64,000 nucleotides of DNA from Streptacidiphilus jeojiensis (GCF_042510965.1 NZ_JBEUKS010000005.1:248001-312000), one strand, 5' to 3'; shown: positions 24,683 through 33,588, numbered from the stretch's first letter. Program-made: numbers and translations. The notes: generated by a model from the letters alone, not told the origin.

Positions 24683-25647
24683 CCTACCGCGAAGCGGTGG
24701 CCCGCGGCATCGCCCAGGAGATGCGGCGCGACCACGGTGTGCTCTTCATCGGCGAGGACGTGGCCGAGGCGGGCGGGGTGTTCAAGGCCACCGTCGGGCT
24801 GCTGGACGAGTTCGGCCCGGTGCGGGTGCGCGACACCCCCATCAGCGAACAGGCCATCCTGGGCGCCGCGATGGGCGCGGCGATGACCGGGCTGCGCCCG
24901 ATCGCCGAGATCATGTTCAGCGACTTCTTCGCGGTGTGCTGGGACATCGTGGTCAACGAGATCGCCAAGAGCCGCTACATGACGAACGGTCAGGTCTCCT
25001 TCCCGCTGGTGATCCGCGCCGGGAACGGCGGCGGCCTGCGGTTCGGCGCCCAGCACTCGCAGTCCGTGGAGAACTGGGCGATGGCCGTGCCCGGGCTGAA
25101 GGTCGTGGTCCCCTCCAGCCCGGTCGACGTGATCGGGCTGCTGTCCGCCGCCGTCCGCGACCCCGACCCGGTCGTCTTCCTGGAGCAGAAGGCCCTCTAC
25201 CCCACCCGCGGCGAGGTCCCGGACGGGGAGATCACCGACACCCTGGGCACCGCCAAGGTGCTGCGCCAGGGCGGGGACGCCACCCTGGTGGCGCTGGGCA
25301 CCATGGTGCCGCGCAGCCTGGAGGCCGCCGAGCGGCTGGCCGCGGTCGGCATCGACTGCACCGTGGTCGACGTCCGCTCCCTGGTGCCGCTGGACACCCG
25401 GACGATCCTGGAGTCCGTCGGGGCCACCGGACGGCTGTTCACGGTCGAGGAGAACCCCCGACTGTGCGGCTGGGGAGCCGAGTTGGTCTCCATCGTCGCC
25501 GAGGAGCAGTTCTTCGACCTCGACGCACCACCGGTGCGGATCACCACCCCGCACATCCCGCTGCCGTCCGCCGACGCGCTGGAGGACCTGGCGATCCCCT
25601 CGGTGGACCGCATCACCGCTACCGTCCAGAAGGCGATGGACCAGTGA
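24670..25647 (+). CDS. 2-oxoacid/acetoin dehydrogenase E1 beta subunit
   Basis: 325 aa from the ATG at 24670. Transketolase pyrimidine-binding fold with FIGEDVAEAGGVFKATVGLLDEFG, DTPISEQAILGAAMGAAMTGLRPIAEIMFSDF and the C-terminal domain LVALGTMVPRSLEAAERL. Forms an alpha2beta2 E1 with the preceding product. Its TGA overlaps the GTG of the aldehyde dehydrogenase gene (GTGA). Confidence 0.92.
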   Translation: MAELTYREAVARGIAQEMRRDHGVLFIGEDVAEAGGVFKATVGLLDEFGPVRVRDTPISEQAILGAAMGAAMTGLRPIAEIMFSDFFAVCWDIVVNEIAKSRYMTNGQVSFPLVIRAGNGGGLRFGAQHSQSVENWAMAVPGLKVVVPSSPVDVIGLLSAAVRDPDPVVFLEQKALYPTRGEVPDGEITDTLGTAKVLRQGGDATLVALGTMVPRSLEAAERLAAVGIDCTVVDVRSLVPLDTRTILESVGATGRLFTVEENPRLCGWGAELVSIVAEEQFFDLDAPPVRITTPHIPLPSADALEDLAIPSVDRITATVQKAMDQ

Positions 25648-27146
25648 CCACGAACCCGCCCCAGTCGCCCCGCTCGCCCCGGTCGCCCCGGTCACCGAAG
25701 CGACTGCAGATCGACAAGGTACCCACCGAGCTGTTCGTCGGCGGCCGTTGGCGCCCCTCCGGCGACGGGTCGCGGATCGAGGTGCTCGACCCGTCCACCG
25801 GCGAGCGGATCGCCGACACCGCTGACGCCACCGTCCAGGACGGCCTCGACGCGGTCGGGGCGGCAGCGGCGGCCCTGCCCGGATGGGCCGCCACCGCCCC
25901 GCGCCGGCGCGCCGAACTGCTCACCCGCGTCTTCGAGTTGATGACCGACCGGGCCGAGGAGCTCGCCGAGCTCATCGTGCTGGAGAACGGCAAGACGCTC
26001 ACCGACGCCCGCGCCGAGGTCTCCTACGCCGCCGAGTTCTTCCGCTGGTACGCCGAGGAGGCCGTCCGCGGCCTGGGCAGCGTGCAGACCGCGCCCTCCG
26101 GCGCCAACCGGATCCTGGTGCTGCGTCAGCCGGTGGGGGTGTCCGTCCTGGTCACCCCGTGGAACTTCCCCGCCGCGATGGCCACCCGCAAGATCGGGCC
26201 CGCGCTGGCGGCCGGCTGCACCGTCATCCTCAAGCCCGCCAGCGACACCCCGCTGACCGCGCTGGCCGTCGCCGCCCTCTTCGAGGAGGCCGGCGCGCCG
26301 GACGGGGTGGTGAACGTGCTGCCTTCGCGCCGCTCCGGGGCGGTGGTCTCGGCGATGCTGGACGACCCCCGGGTCCGCAAGCTGTCCTTCACCGGCTCGA
26401 CCGAGGTCGGCCGGACCCTGCTGGCCGCCGCCTCCCGCACCGTGGTCAACTGCTCGATGGAGCTGGGCGGCAACGCCCCCTTCCTGGTCTTCGCCGACGC
26501 CGACCTGGACCAGGCCGTGGCCGGCGCCATGGTCGCCAAGATGCGCAACGGCGGCGAGGCCTGCACCGCGGCCAACCGCTTCTACGTCGAGCAGCCGGTG
26601 GCCGCCGAGTTCACCCGCCGCCTGGCGCAGGCCATGGACGCGCTCACCGTCGGACCGGGTCTGGAGCCAGGGGTGGGCCTGGGCCCACTGGTCAACGCGG
26701 CGAGCCGGGACAAGGTCGCCCAGTTGGTCGCCGACACCGTGGCGGCCGGCGCCCGGGTGGTGACGGGCGGCGAGGCACTGGACCGCCCGGGGTTCTACTA
26801 CCCGCCGACCGTGCTGGCGGAGGTGCCGCCGGACGCGCCGGTGCTGCGGGAGGAGGTCTTCGGGCCGGTGGCCCCGGTCGTCGCCTTCGACACCGAGGAC
26901 GAGGCGGTACGCCTGGCGAACGCCACCGAGTACGGCCTGGTCTCCTACGTCTACACCGGCGACCTGGCCCGCGGCCTCCGGGTGTCCGAGCAACTCGACT
27001 CCGGCATGGTCGGGTTGAACCGGGGTGTGGTCTCCGACCCGGCCGCGCCCTTCGGCGGCACCAAGCAGAGCGGCATCGGCCGCGAGGGCGGCCACGAGGG
27101 GCTGCTGGAGTTCACCGAGTCCAAGTACATCGCCGTCTCCTGGTGA
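25644..27146 (+). CDS. Aldehyde dehydrogenase (succinate-semialdehyde-dehydrogenase-like)
   Basis: 500 aa from the GTG at 25644. Complete ALDH: PWNFPAAMATRKIGPALAAGCTVILKPAS, FTGSTEVGR (NAD(P) site), ELGGN with the catalytic Glu, GGEACTAANRF with the catalytic Cys, and EEVFGPVAPV. The N-terminus carries a short Ser-Pro-Arg triplet repeat before the ALDH fold. The SSADH-like family assignment comes from the GLNRG and APFGGTKQSGIGREGG region. Probably oxidises a semialdehyde produced in the same pathway. Confidence 0.92.
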   Translation: MTTNPPQSPRSPRSPRSPKRLQIDKVPTELFVGGRWRPSGDGSRIEVLDPSTGERIADTADATVQDGLDAVGAAAAALPGWAATAPRRRAELLTRVFELMTDRAEELAELIVLENGKTLTDARAEVSYAAEFFRWYAEEAVRGLGSVQTAPSGANRILVLRQPVGVSVLVTPWNFPAAMATRKIGPALAAGCTVILKPASDTPLTALAVAALFEEAGAPDGVVNVLPSRRSGAVVSAMLDDPRVRKLSFTGSTEVGRTLLAAASRTVVNCSMELGGNAPFLVFADADLDQAVAGAMVAKMRNGGEACTAANRFYVEQPVAAEFTRRLAQAMDALTVGPGLEPGVGLGPLVNAASRDKVAQLVADTVAAGARVVTGGEALDRPGFYYPPTVLAEVPPDAPVLREEVFGPVAPVVAFDTEDEAVRLANATEYGLVSYVYTGDLARGLRVSEQLDSGMVGLNRGVVSDPAAPFGGTKQSGIGREGGHEGLLEFTESKYIAVSW

Positions 27147-27184
27147 CCGGCCGACGACCGCAACCGAACGGAGCACACCACCCC

Positions 27185-28408
27185 ATGGACGTGACCATGC
27201 CCCAGCTCGGCGAGACCGTCGCCGAGGCCACCCTCACCCGCTGGCTGCACAAGGCCGGTGATCCGGTGACCGAGGGAGAGCCGCTCTTCGAGGTGTCCAC
27301 CGACAAGGTCGACACCGAGATACCGGCCACGATGACCGGCATCCTGACCGAGATCCTGGTCGCAGCGGACCACACCGTCCCGGTCGGCACCCGCCTCGCG
27401 GTCATCGGCACCGGCGCGGTCGCCGATACCGATGCCGGAGCCGGGGCCGGGGCCGATACCGGTGCCGGGGCCGGGGCCCGCCACGGGACGCTCTCGCCGC
27501 TGGTGCGGCGGCTGCTCGCCGAGCACGAGCTGACGGCCGATCAGGTGACCGGCACCGGACCGGGCGGCCGGATCACCCGCGCCGACGTGCTGACCGCCGC
27601 GGCCGAGGCACCGGTGGCGCCCGGGGCCGTGGCCCAAGCCGCACCGCCCGCCCCCGAGGCCGCCGCCGCAGCAGTCACCGCCCCCGCGAACCCAGCTCAG
27701 ACGCTGACCGTCCCCTTCAGCACCCGGCGCCGCCTGACGGCCGAGCACATGGTGCGCTCCAAGGCGACCTCGCCGCACACCCTGATGGCCATCGAGGTCG
27801 ATTTCCACAACCTGGACCGGGTCCGCCGCGCCGCGGCGCAGTCCTGGCGCGAGTCGGAGGGCTTCAGTCTGACCTATCTGCCGTTCGTGGCCAGGGCGGT
27901 GGTCGACGCACTCACGGCCTTCCCGCACCTGAACGCCTCCGTGGGCGACAACGCCCTGCTGGTCCACCGCCGGATCAATCTCGGGATCGCCGTCGACCTG
28001 GACGCCGACGGCCTCGTCGTCCCGGTGGTGCAGAACGCCGCCGACAAGCGGCTGCGGGCCACCGCCCGCGAGATCTCCGCGCTGGCCGCCGGAGCCAGGG
28101 CGAACCGCCTCGGCCCGGACGCCTACGCCGAGGGCACCTTCACCATCAGCAACCCCGGCCCTTACGGCACCCTGCTGACGGCGCCGATCATCAACCAGCC
28201 GCAGGTGGCGATCCTGGCCACCGACGCGGTACGGCCCCGCCCGGTGGCCGTCCCCCTCCCGGACGGCAGCCACGCCGTGGTGGTCCATCCGGTCGGCAAC
28301 CTCGCCCTCACCTTCGACCACCGGGCCGTCGACGGCGGCTACGCCGCCCGGTTCCTGTCCTTCCTCAAGGAGGCCGTCGAGACCAGGGACTGGTCCACCG
28401 AGCTCTGA
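27185..28408 (+). CDS. Dihydrolipoamide acyltransferase (E2)
   Basis: 407 aa. One lipoyl domain (residues 1-77) with the lipoyl-lysine Lys41 in STDKVDTE. An Ala-Gly-Asp/Thr linker, a peripheral-subunit-binding domain (SPLVRRLLAEHELTADQVTGTGPGGRITRADVL) and the catalytic domain with FTISNPGPYG and FDHRAVDGGYAARF (His and Asp of the active site). Receives the acyl group from the E1 encoded just upstream. No E3 gene is in the operon. The 3' end overlaps the convergent DUF6069-like gene by 70 bases. Confidence 0.92.
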   Translation: MDVTMPQLGETVAEATLTRWLHKAGDPVTEGEPLFEVSTDKVDTEIPATMTGILTEILVAADHTVPVGTRLAVIGTGAVADTDAGAGAGADTGAGAGARHGTLSPLVRRLLAEHELTADQVTGTGPGGRITRADVLTAAAEAPVAPGAVAQAAPPAPEAAAAAVTAPANPAQTLTVPFSTRRRLTAEHMVRSKATSPHTLMAIEVDFHNLDRVRRAAAQSWRESEGFSLTYLPFVARAVVDALTAFPHLNASVGDNALLVHRRINLGIAVDLDADGLVVPVVQNAADKRLRATAREISALAAGARANRLGPDAYAEGTFTISNPGPYGTLLTAPIINQPQVAILATDAVRPRPVAVPLPDGSHAVVVHPVGNLALTFDHRAVDGGYAARFLSFLKEAVETRDWSTEL

Positions 28409-28863
28409 TCCGGCGTCCGCCGCTGCGAGGTCGCCGCCAGCGGCAACGCCCAGAGATAGCTCGCTATCGCGCAGGCCGCGACCACGATGTGCATGGCGAG
28501 CAGGGCGATCACGGCTGCGGCGTCGGCCTGGGCGGAGACGGCGAGCAGCAGCAGGTCGGGGATGAAGGACAGCGCGAGTACCAGTGGTGCGAGCCGGACG
28601 AGCAGCGCCCTGGGATCGCGGGCGCGCCTGCGCACGATCGCCCAGCCGGCCGCGCCGATCAGGACGCCGAAGGCGGTGAAGCTGGAGTAGGACCCGGCTT
28701 CCAGCGGCTTGAACTGCCGGGAGGCACCGGCCGAGTGGGCGATGGCGGCGATGGCGGTGTCGAGCAGGCCGCCCACCACGATCACCGCCAGCAGCGCGGC
28801 GGCGGTCGCCACCGCCCGGCGGGCGGCGGGAGGGGCGAGCTCGGACGGAGTGGGCTGGGACAT
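28339..28863 (-). CDS. DUF6069-like four-span membrane protein
   Basis: 174 aa from the ATG at 28863. Hydrophobic segments include VATAAALLAVIVVGGLLDTAI, SFTAFGVLIGAAGWAIV, LLVRLAPLVLALSFIPDLLLL and ALLAMHIVVAACAIASYLWALPL. It resembles the small four-helix DUF6069 membrane proteins of actinobacteria; function unknown. The last ~23 codons overlap the E2 gene on the other strand. Palindromic sites upstream (28918-28955) suggest regulated expression. Confidence 0.7.
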   Translation of the reverse strand: MSQPTPSELAPPAARRAVATAAALLAVIVVGGLLDTAIAAIAHSAGASRQFKPLEAGSYSSFTAFGVLIGAAGWAIVRRRARDPRALLVRLAPLVLALSFIPDLLLLAVSAQADAAAVIALLAMHIVVAACAIASYLWALPLAATSQRRTPDQSSVDQSLVSTASLRKDRNRAA

Positions 28864-29178
28864 GAGTGGTCCTGTCGGTCGTCGAGGGTGCGGCACACGG
28901 CAGGCCGAACCGCTATACGGATGCATAGCATCCGCTTGGTCGAGCGAAAGCGGATACACTTCATCCAAATGGTCCGCAAGGCCCGAATTTCCGCCGCACC
29001 GCCGCGACGGCTCCGTCAATCACCCCGCTGACCTGCGGCGATATCGGACGAGGCACCCTCCGCAGAAGCGGATATCTCATATCCCGGACGGCCCTTGACA
29101 GTGCTGCACTGACGCGCGAACACTACCGACCGTTCGGTTGGTCGCACGTCCTGCAACATCCAACGAAGGGTGCTTGTC
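28864..29178. promoter_or_regulatory. Regulatory intergenic region with palindromes
   Basis: No supported gene in 315 bases. It holds the perfect palindrome CGGATGCATAGCATCCG (28918-28934) and an inverted pair ATCCGCTT/AAGCGGAT (28930-28937 and 28948-28955), with another AAGCGGAT near 29064. On the right are TTGACA (29095-29100) and a TetR-like operator (29125-29142). The left part probably regulates the minus-strand membrane-protein gene, the right part the transporter gene. Confidence 0.6.
29095..29142 (+). promoter_or_regulatory. Promoter with TetR-like operator before the transporter gene
   Basis: TTGACA (29095-29100) with a weak -10 (AACACT, 29119-29124) and, overlapping the expected +1, the inverted repeat ACCGACCGTTCGGTTGGT (29125-29142). 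This resembles operators of TetR regulators, and a TetR gene lies two genes downstream (31833). Confidence 0.5.
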
Positions 29179-29919
29179 ATGACAGCCACGTCCGTCTCCC
29201 CCGCGGGTCCGTCCCCCGCTTCAGCCGCGCCACCCCGCATCGGACACGCGATTGCCGTCGGTGCCGCCGGCTTCGCCTGGTGCTCGCTCGCACTCGGCCT
29301 GTCCACCACCGGCGCGATGAACGCGGCGGGCAGCTCGGTGATCCTGACCGGGACGTTCTTCTACGGCGGCATCGTGCAGATGGTCGCCGGGTTCTTCGCC
29401 CTGGCCGCCGGCACCACCTTCGTCGCCGCGTTCCTCACCGCCTACGGCGCCTTCTGGCTGGGCTACACGGCGATCGAGTTCTACGTGGCCCCGCACATCG
29501 CCGCCGAGGTGGTCGCCGCGGGCGCCGGCACCGGGGCCACGCCGCAGGCCCTCGCGGGCCAGGCCCACCACGCCGTGGTCCAGGCACTCGGGGTGTTCCT
29601 GCTCGCCTGGCTGGTGGTCACCGTCGTCTTCACCATCGCCAGCCTGGGCACCAACGCCGTCACCCTCACCGCCTTCTGCCTGCTGGACCTCACCATCGTG
29701 CTGCTGGCCATCGCCTACCTCGGCGCGACCAGCTCCGGCGTGCCGGTCGACTCCGCACTGCACGCGGCGGGTTGGGCCGAGATCGTGCTGGCCGCGGTCG
29801 CCTTCTACGTCGTGCTGGCCGAGTTGGCCAACGACACCCTGCGCCGCACGGTCTTCCCGCTCTTCCCGCTGACCCGCTTCAGCGGTCCGGCCGCAGCCGC
29901 ACCCGCCCTCGGCGCCTGA
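29179..29919 (+). CDS. Acetate uptake transporter (GPR1/FUN34/YaaH family)
   Basis: 246 aa from the ATG at 29179. Six-span YaaH-type protein: AVGAAGFAWCSLALGLSTTGAMNAAG, FYGGIVQMVAGFFALAAGTTFVAAFLTAYGAFWLGY (family signature region) and later helices. Known members take up acetate/succinate. A 31-residue loop insert rich in Ala/Gly (APHIAAEVV...HHAVV) lies after TM3. It is followed at 80 bases by a secreted hydrolase and may import a released acid. Confidence 0.9.
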   Translation: MTATSVSPAGPSPASAAPPRIGHAIAVGAAGFAWCSLALGLSTTGAMNAAGSSVILTGTFFYGGIVQMVAGFFALAAGTTFVAAFLTAYGAFWLGYTAIEFYVAPHIAAEVVAAGAGTGATPQALAGQAHHAVVQALGVFLLAWLVVTVVFTIASLGTNAVTLTAFCLLDLTIVLLAIAYLGATSSGVPVDSALHAAGWAEIVLAAVAFYVVLAELANDTLRRTVFPLFPLTRFSGPAAAAPALGA

Positions 29920-29998
29920 GACAACCCCCACCCGGCCCGGCCGCCCAACGCCACCCACGCGCGGCCCGGTACCTGCACCACAGTCAATGGAGACCTGC

Positions 29999-31789
29999 AT
30001 GAGCACACGAACGCCGCTCGCCCTCCTCCGCCGGCATCCGAACGCGTCCACCCTCGCCACCGGACTCGCCGCGGCCACCCTGGTCAGCACCGCCCTCGCC
30101 CCCGCCGCCGGCGCAGCGTCGCACCCGGCCTGGACGCCCGAAGCGGCCGCCTACGGGGTGAGCGCCCCGGTGAACGTCTCGGTGAAGATGGACGACGGGG
30201 TGACCATCTCCGCCGAGGTGGTCTACCCCACCGACCCCGCCACCGGGGCCCGGGCCACCGGTACCTTCCCGGTGCTGCTCACTCAGAACCCCTACGGCAG
30301 CGCGCAGTCGGACCCGACCACCCCCGGGACCTACTTCGTCCAGCGTGGATACATCTACGTCGCCTCCGCGGTGCGCGGCACCGGCGCCTCGGGCGGCCAG
30401 CTCTCCTGGTTCGGGCAGCGCCAGGGCCAGGACGGCGCGGAACTGGTGGACTGGGCGGCCCGCAGCCTGGCCGGCTCGGACGGGCGCGTCGGCCTGGACG
30501 GCTGCTCCTACCTGGGTGTGGACCAGTGGTTCACCGCCGCGGCGGTCGGCACCGACTCCGCGCTCAAGGCGATCACCCCGTTCTGCACCGACTCCGACTT
30601 CTACAACGACCTGACCGCCAACGGCGGGATCCCCACCCCGTTCGTCGCCGGCATCGGCCGGGCCGAACCGCGCGGCCCGGAGGACGACCCCGCCACCGAC
30701 CCGCAGTCGGTCGTGGTCGCCCAGCAGGCCACCGGTGGCTCCGACGCCTACGACAACGCCTACTGGCAGCAGCTCGACGTGCAGAAGCTGATGCCCACCA
30801 TCGTGGCCAACGGCATCCCGGCGCTGACCGAGGCGGGCTGGAACGACCTGTTCCCGGGTGGGAACCTGGGCGACTACGTCGCGGCGCAGAACGCCTACTA
30901 CCACCGTCCGCTGACCGCCCCGATCACCGCCGGCGAGCCGGTCACCGGCCGCTACCAGGCGATCGTCGGTCCCTGGACGCACGGGGAGAACGTCAACGCC
31001 ACCACCCTGCAGAACCAGCGGCTGGAGTGGTTCGACACCTGGCTCAAGGGCGAGAAGACCGGGATGGCCGACACCTCCACGCCGCTGCACCTGTTCGAGA
31101 ACGGCGCGAACCGGTGGACCGACACCGCGGCGTGGCCGCCGTCCGGCGACGCCAGCAGCTACTACCTCGGCAAGGGCACGCTCAGCCGGACCCCGGCCGG
31201 CGGCGGTGCCGACGACACCCTGGCCTGGGCCCCGGCCAGTTCCACCAACTCGCTGACCTACACCAGCAGCCCGCTGGCCTCGGCGGCGGTTCTTGACGGT
31301 CCGTCGGACGTGACCGTCTACGCCTCCTCGACCGCCACCGACACCGAGTTGAGCGCCACGCTCAACATCGTCGCCCCCGACGGCACGGTGACCAAGCAGG
31401 CCGACGGCGTACTGCTCGGCAGCCAGCGGGCGCTGTCCCCGCTGACCAGCTGGTACGGCCAGGGCGGCACCCTGCTCAAGCCCAGCCACCCGTTCACCCA
31501 GGCGAGTTCGCAGCCGGTCACCCCCGGCCGCACCACCCGCTACGACATCTCGCTGCTGTCCAACCTCACCGACATCCCCGCAGGGGACCGGATCCAACTG
31601 GTGCTCACCAGCCAGACCCCGTCCACCTTCCACTTCCCCGTCGCGCCCACACCGCAGGAACTGGCGAACCTGGCCGGCGGCGTCTACACGGTCGGCTACG
31701 GCGGGCCCGCGGCCTCCGTGCTCAACCTCCCGCTCACCTCACCCGACCGGTTCACCACCAGCCCGACCGACTGGGGCCCCGCGTCCTGA
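29999..31789 (+). CDS. Secreted CocE/NonD-type acyl hydrolase (X-Pro dipeptidyl-peptidase fold)
   Basis: 596 aa from the ATG at 29999, chosen because GGAG lies 7 bases upstream and it gives a signal peptide (LATGLAAATLVSTALAPAAGAAS). Alpha/beta-hydrolase with the nucleophile in GCSYLGVDQW (GxSYxG), the likely acid in EAGWNDLFPG and the His in GPWTHGE. The C-terminal PepX jelly roll follows (from about DVTVYASSTATDTELSATLN). The fold covers X-Pro dipeptidyl peptidases, cocaine esterase and glutaryl acylases; substrate unresolved. Confidence 0.87.
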   Translation: MSTRTPLALLRRHPNASTLATGLAAATLVSTALAPAAGAASHPAWTPEAAAYGVSAPVNVSVKMDDGVTISAEVVYPTDPATGARATGTFPVLLTQNPYGSAQSDPTTPGTYFVQRGYIYVASAVRGTGASGGQLSWFGQRQGQDGAELVDWAARSLAGSDGRVGLDGCSYLGVDQWFTAAAVGTDSALKAITPFCTDSDFYNDLTANGGIPTPFVAGIGRAEPRGPEDDPATDPQSVVVAQQATGGSDAYDNAYWQQLDVQKLMPTIVANGIPALTEAGWNDLFPGGNLGDYVAAQNAYYHRPLTAPITAGEPVTGRYQAIVGPWTHGENVNATTLQNQRLEWFDTWLKGEKTGMADTSTPLHLFENGANRWTDTAAWPPSGDASSYYLGKGTLSRTPAGGGADDTLAWAPASSTNSLTYTSSPLASAAVLDGPSDVTVYASSTATDTELSATLNIVAPDGTVTKQADGVLLGSQRALSPLTSWYGQGGTLLKPSHPFTQASSQPVTPGRTTRYDISLLSNLTDIPAGDRIQLVLTSQTPSTFHFPVAPTPQELANLAGGVYTVGYGGPAASVLNLPLTSPDRFTTSPTDWGPAS

Positions 31790-31794
31790 CCGTC

Positions 31795-31826
31795 CCGCAC
31801 CGGGCCTCGCCGGAGGCCCGGTGCGG
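31795..31826. terminator. Bidirectional hairpin terminator
   Basis: Perfect 13-bp stem (CCGCACCGGGCCT with AGGCCCGGTGCGG) and 6-nt loop between the convergent CocE and TetR genes. Confidence 0.85.
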
Positions 31827-31832
31827 ACACCG

Positions 31833-32531
31833 CTACGTGGTCTTCTTCCGGCGGGTCCCGGCCCGACGGGTTCGCGCCTGCTCGGTACTGCTGTCGACCA
31901 GCGCGTCGTGCATCTGCTCGTCGGTGACCTCGAACGCGGGCAGCGGCGTCGGCCGGCCCGGCTGCGCACGCAGGCCGTCGATCAGGATCGTCAGATAGCG
32001 GCGCCACAGCTCGGGTTGGCCGATGTGATCGGTGACGGCGCCGACCATCAGCTGCAGGATGGGGAAGTCCGGCGGCACCAGGTCGCGCCGCAACGTGCCC
32101 TGCTCCTGGGCCCTGGCGACCAGTGCGTCGACGGACGGGGCGACCCGGTCGCGCATCTGCTTCTGCCGCGCCGGTCCGCGACCGGTACCGAGCATCACCT
32201 CGCGCAGCCCCCGGTCGAAGGACTGGACCTCGCACACCCGCTCCAACGCCCAGGTCAGCCCGACCCAGGCGTCCGGCTCGGTCAGCGCCTGGCGCAGGTA
32301 CCCGTCCACGGTCTCGACCATGTCGTCGAACAGGGCGTCGACCAGCGCCTCCTTGTCGGAGAACTTCCGGTAGACGGTGCCCACCCCGACCCCGGCGTGG
32401 TGCGCGATGTCATTGAGCGTCGCTCCGACGCCCCGGTCCCGGAACACCTCCCGCGCCGCGGTCAGGATGCGCGCCAGATTGCGCTCCGCGTCCTTGCGCA
32501 GCCGCGGCGCCTGCTCGGGTTCCCCAGCCAT
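31833..32531 (-). CDS. TetR-family transcriptional regulator
   Basis: 232 aa from the ATG at 32531. N-terminal TetR HTH: ILTAAREVFRDRGVGATLNDIAHHAGVGVGTVYRKFSDKEALV. The C-terminal domain is of the common actinobacterial type (IGQPELWRRYLTILIDGLR). A basic tail ends ARTRRAGTRRKKTT. It converges with the CocE gene and probably controls the transporter-CocE pair through the inverted repeat at 29125-29142, though this is inference. Confidence 0.9.
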   Translation of the reverse strand: MAGEPEQAPRLRKDAERNLARILTAAREVFRDRGVGATLNDIAHHAGVGVGTVYRKFSDKEALVDALFDDMVETVDGYLRQALTEPDAWVGLTWALERVCEVQSFDRGLREVMLGTGRGPARQKQMRDRVAPSVDALVARAQEQGTLRRDLVPPDFPILQLMVGAVTDHIGQPELWRRYLTILIDGLRAQPGRPTPLPAFEVTDEQMHDALVDSSTEQARTRRAGTRRKKTT

Positions 32532-32598
32532 CGGACAATCCTCGTCGCTCGAAATGGCGCCAGCATATCCGCCATTGATCACCGGCACGCCCGGCCGG

Positions 32599-32976
32599 CT
32601 ACCAGGACCGGTCGGCGCGGTGGAACAGCACCGTCTCCACTGCCCGGAGCTGGCGCCCCAGCACGGTCAGGCGTTCGGCCTCGGCCTCGTGGGCGGCCAG
32701 GAGCTGTTCGGTCACCTGCGGACCCAGCACCTCCGACCATGCGTCGGCGACATAGCGCCGGTGGGCGCGGAGGGTCTCGATCTCACGGTCGATGCGCCAG
32801 GTGCCCAGCACCGCCAGGATCCAGGGCCGGCCGCGGAGGACCGGGTGCAGCCACTGGTCGGCGGGCAGGGCCTGGTGGAGCCAGCCGAGCGCGGCCTCGG
32901 GCAGGTCCCGGCTCAGTGGTGCGGGGAGGGCGGAGGGCCAGTCGTCAGGGGTCGGGCGGGACGAGCGTTCGCGCAT
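32599..32976 (-). CDS. Hypothetical protein, helical and Trp-rich
   Basis: About 125 aa from the ATG at 32976; a GTG/ATG at 33006 gives 135 aa. The sequence (DWPSALPAPLSRDLPEAALGWLHQALPADQWLHPVLRGRPWILAVL, then ERLTVLGRQLRAVETVLFHRADRSW) has no motif I can name. It looks coding because frame and composition are consistent with a soluble helical protein. It is divergent from the AhpD-like gene. Confidence 0.6.
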   Translation of the reverse strand: MRERSSRPTPDDWPSALPAPLSRDLPEAALGWLHQALPADQWLHPVLRGRPWILAVLGTWRIDREIETLRAHRRYVADAWSEVLGPQVTEQLLAAHEAEAERLTVLGRQLRAVETVLFHRADRSW

Positions 32977-33117
32977 ACGTTCGATTCTGCCTTCATCTGC
33001 CGACACATACCAGACAGGAGACGCAGGTCACATCCAGCCGTGTCACAGCTCGCCGGGCTGTCCTGTCCTAAGGGGTGTATCCGCCGAACAGCGGCGGACA
33101 ACGCCAAGGAGCGCACC

Positions 33118-33588
33118 ATGGAAGCCCGCCTGACCGTCCTCGACAACCCGGTCGCAGCCAAGTCCGTGAAGCACATCATCGCCGCGAACCGGGCGCTCGC
33201 GGACTCGACGCTGCCGATCGCGACGCAGGAGCTGGTGCGGCTGCGCGCCAGCCAGATCAACGGCTGCTCCGGCTGCGTCGACATGCACACCAAGGAGGCC
33301 GTGCACGCCGGGGAGAGCCACCAGCGCCTGCACCTGGTCGCGGCCTGGCGCGAGGCCACGGTCTTCACCGAGGCCGAGCGCGCCGCCCTGGAGCTGGCCG
33401 AGCAGGGCACCCGCACCGCCGACACGGCCGGCGGCGTCCCGGACGAGGTCTGGGCCAACGCCGCCAAGCACTTCGACCAGGACCAGCTCGCCGACCTGGT
33501 CTGCGTCATCGCCCTGATCAACGCCTTCAACCGGCTGAACGTCATCACCCAGCAGCCGGCCGGCAACTACCAGGTCGGGCAGCACTGA
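33118..33588 (+). CDS. AhpD-like / carboxymuconolactone-decarboxylase-family peroxidase
   Basis: 156 aa, AAGGAG before the ATG at 33118. The alkylhydroperoxidase core is present: LVRLRASQINGCSGCVDMHTKEA with the CxxC redox pair and the downstream His, then ERAALELAEQGT. Such proteins reduce peroxides via the dithiol, usually with lipoyl or thioredoxin partners. Confidence 0.9.
   Translation: MEARLTVLDNPVAAKSVKHIIAANRALADSTLPIATQELVRLRASQINGCSGCVDMHTKEAVHAGESHQRLHLVAAWREATVFTEAERAALELAEQGTRTADTAGGVPDEVWANAAKHFDQDQLADLVCVIALINAFNRLNVITQQPAGNYQVGQH

Noticed and set aside
28489..29098. Plus-strand ORFs opposite and upstream of the DUF6069-like gene
   Set aside because: They are antisense to a hydrophobic membrane protein and cover palindromic regulatory DNA.
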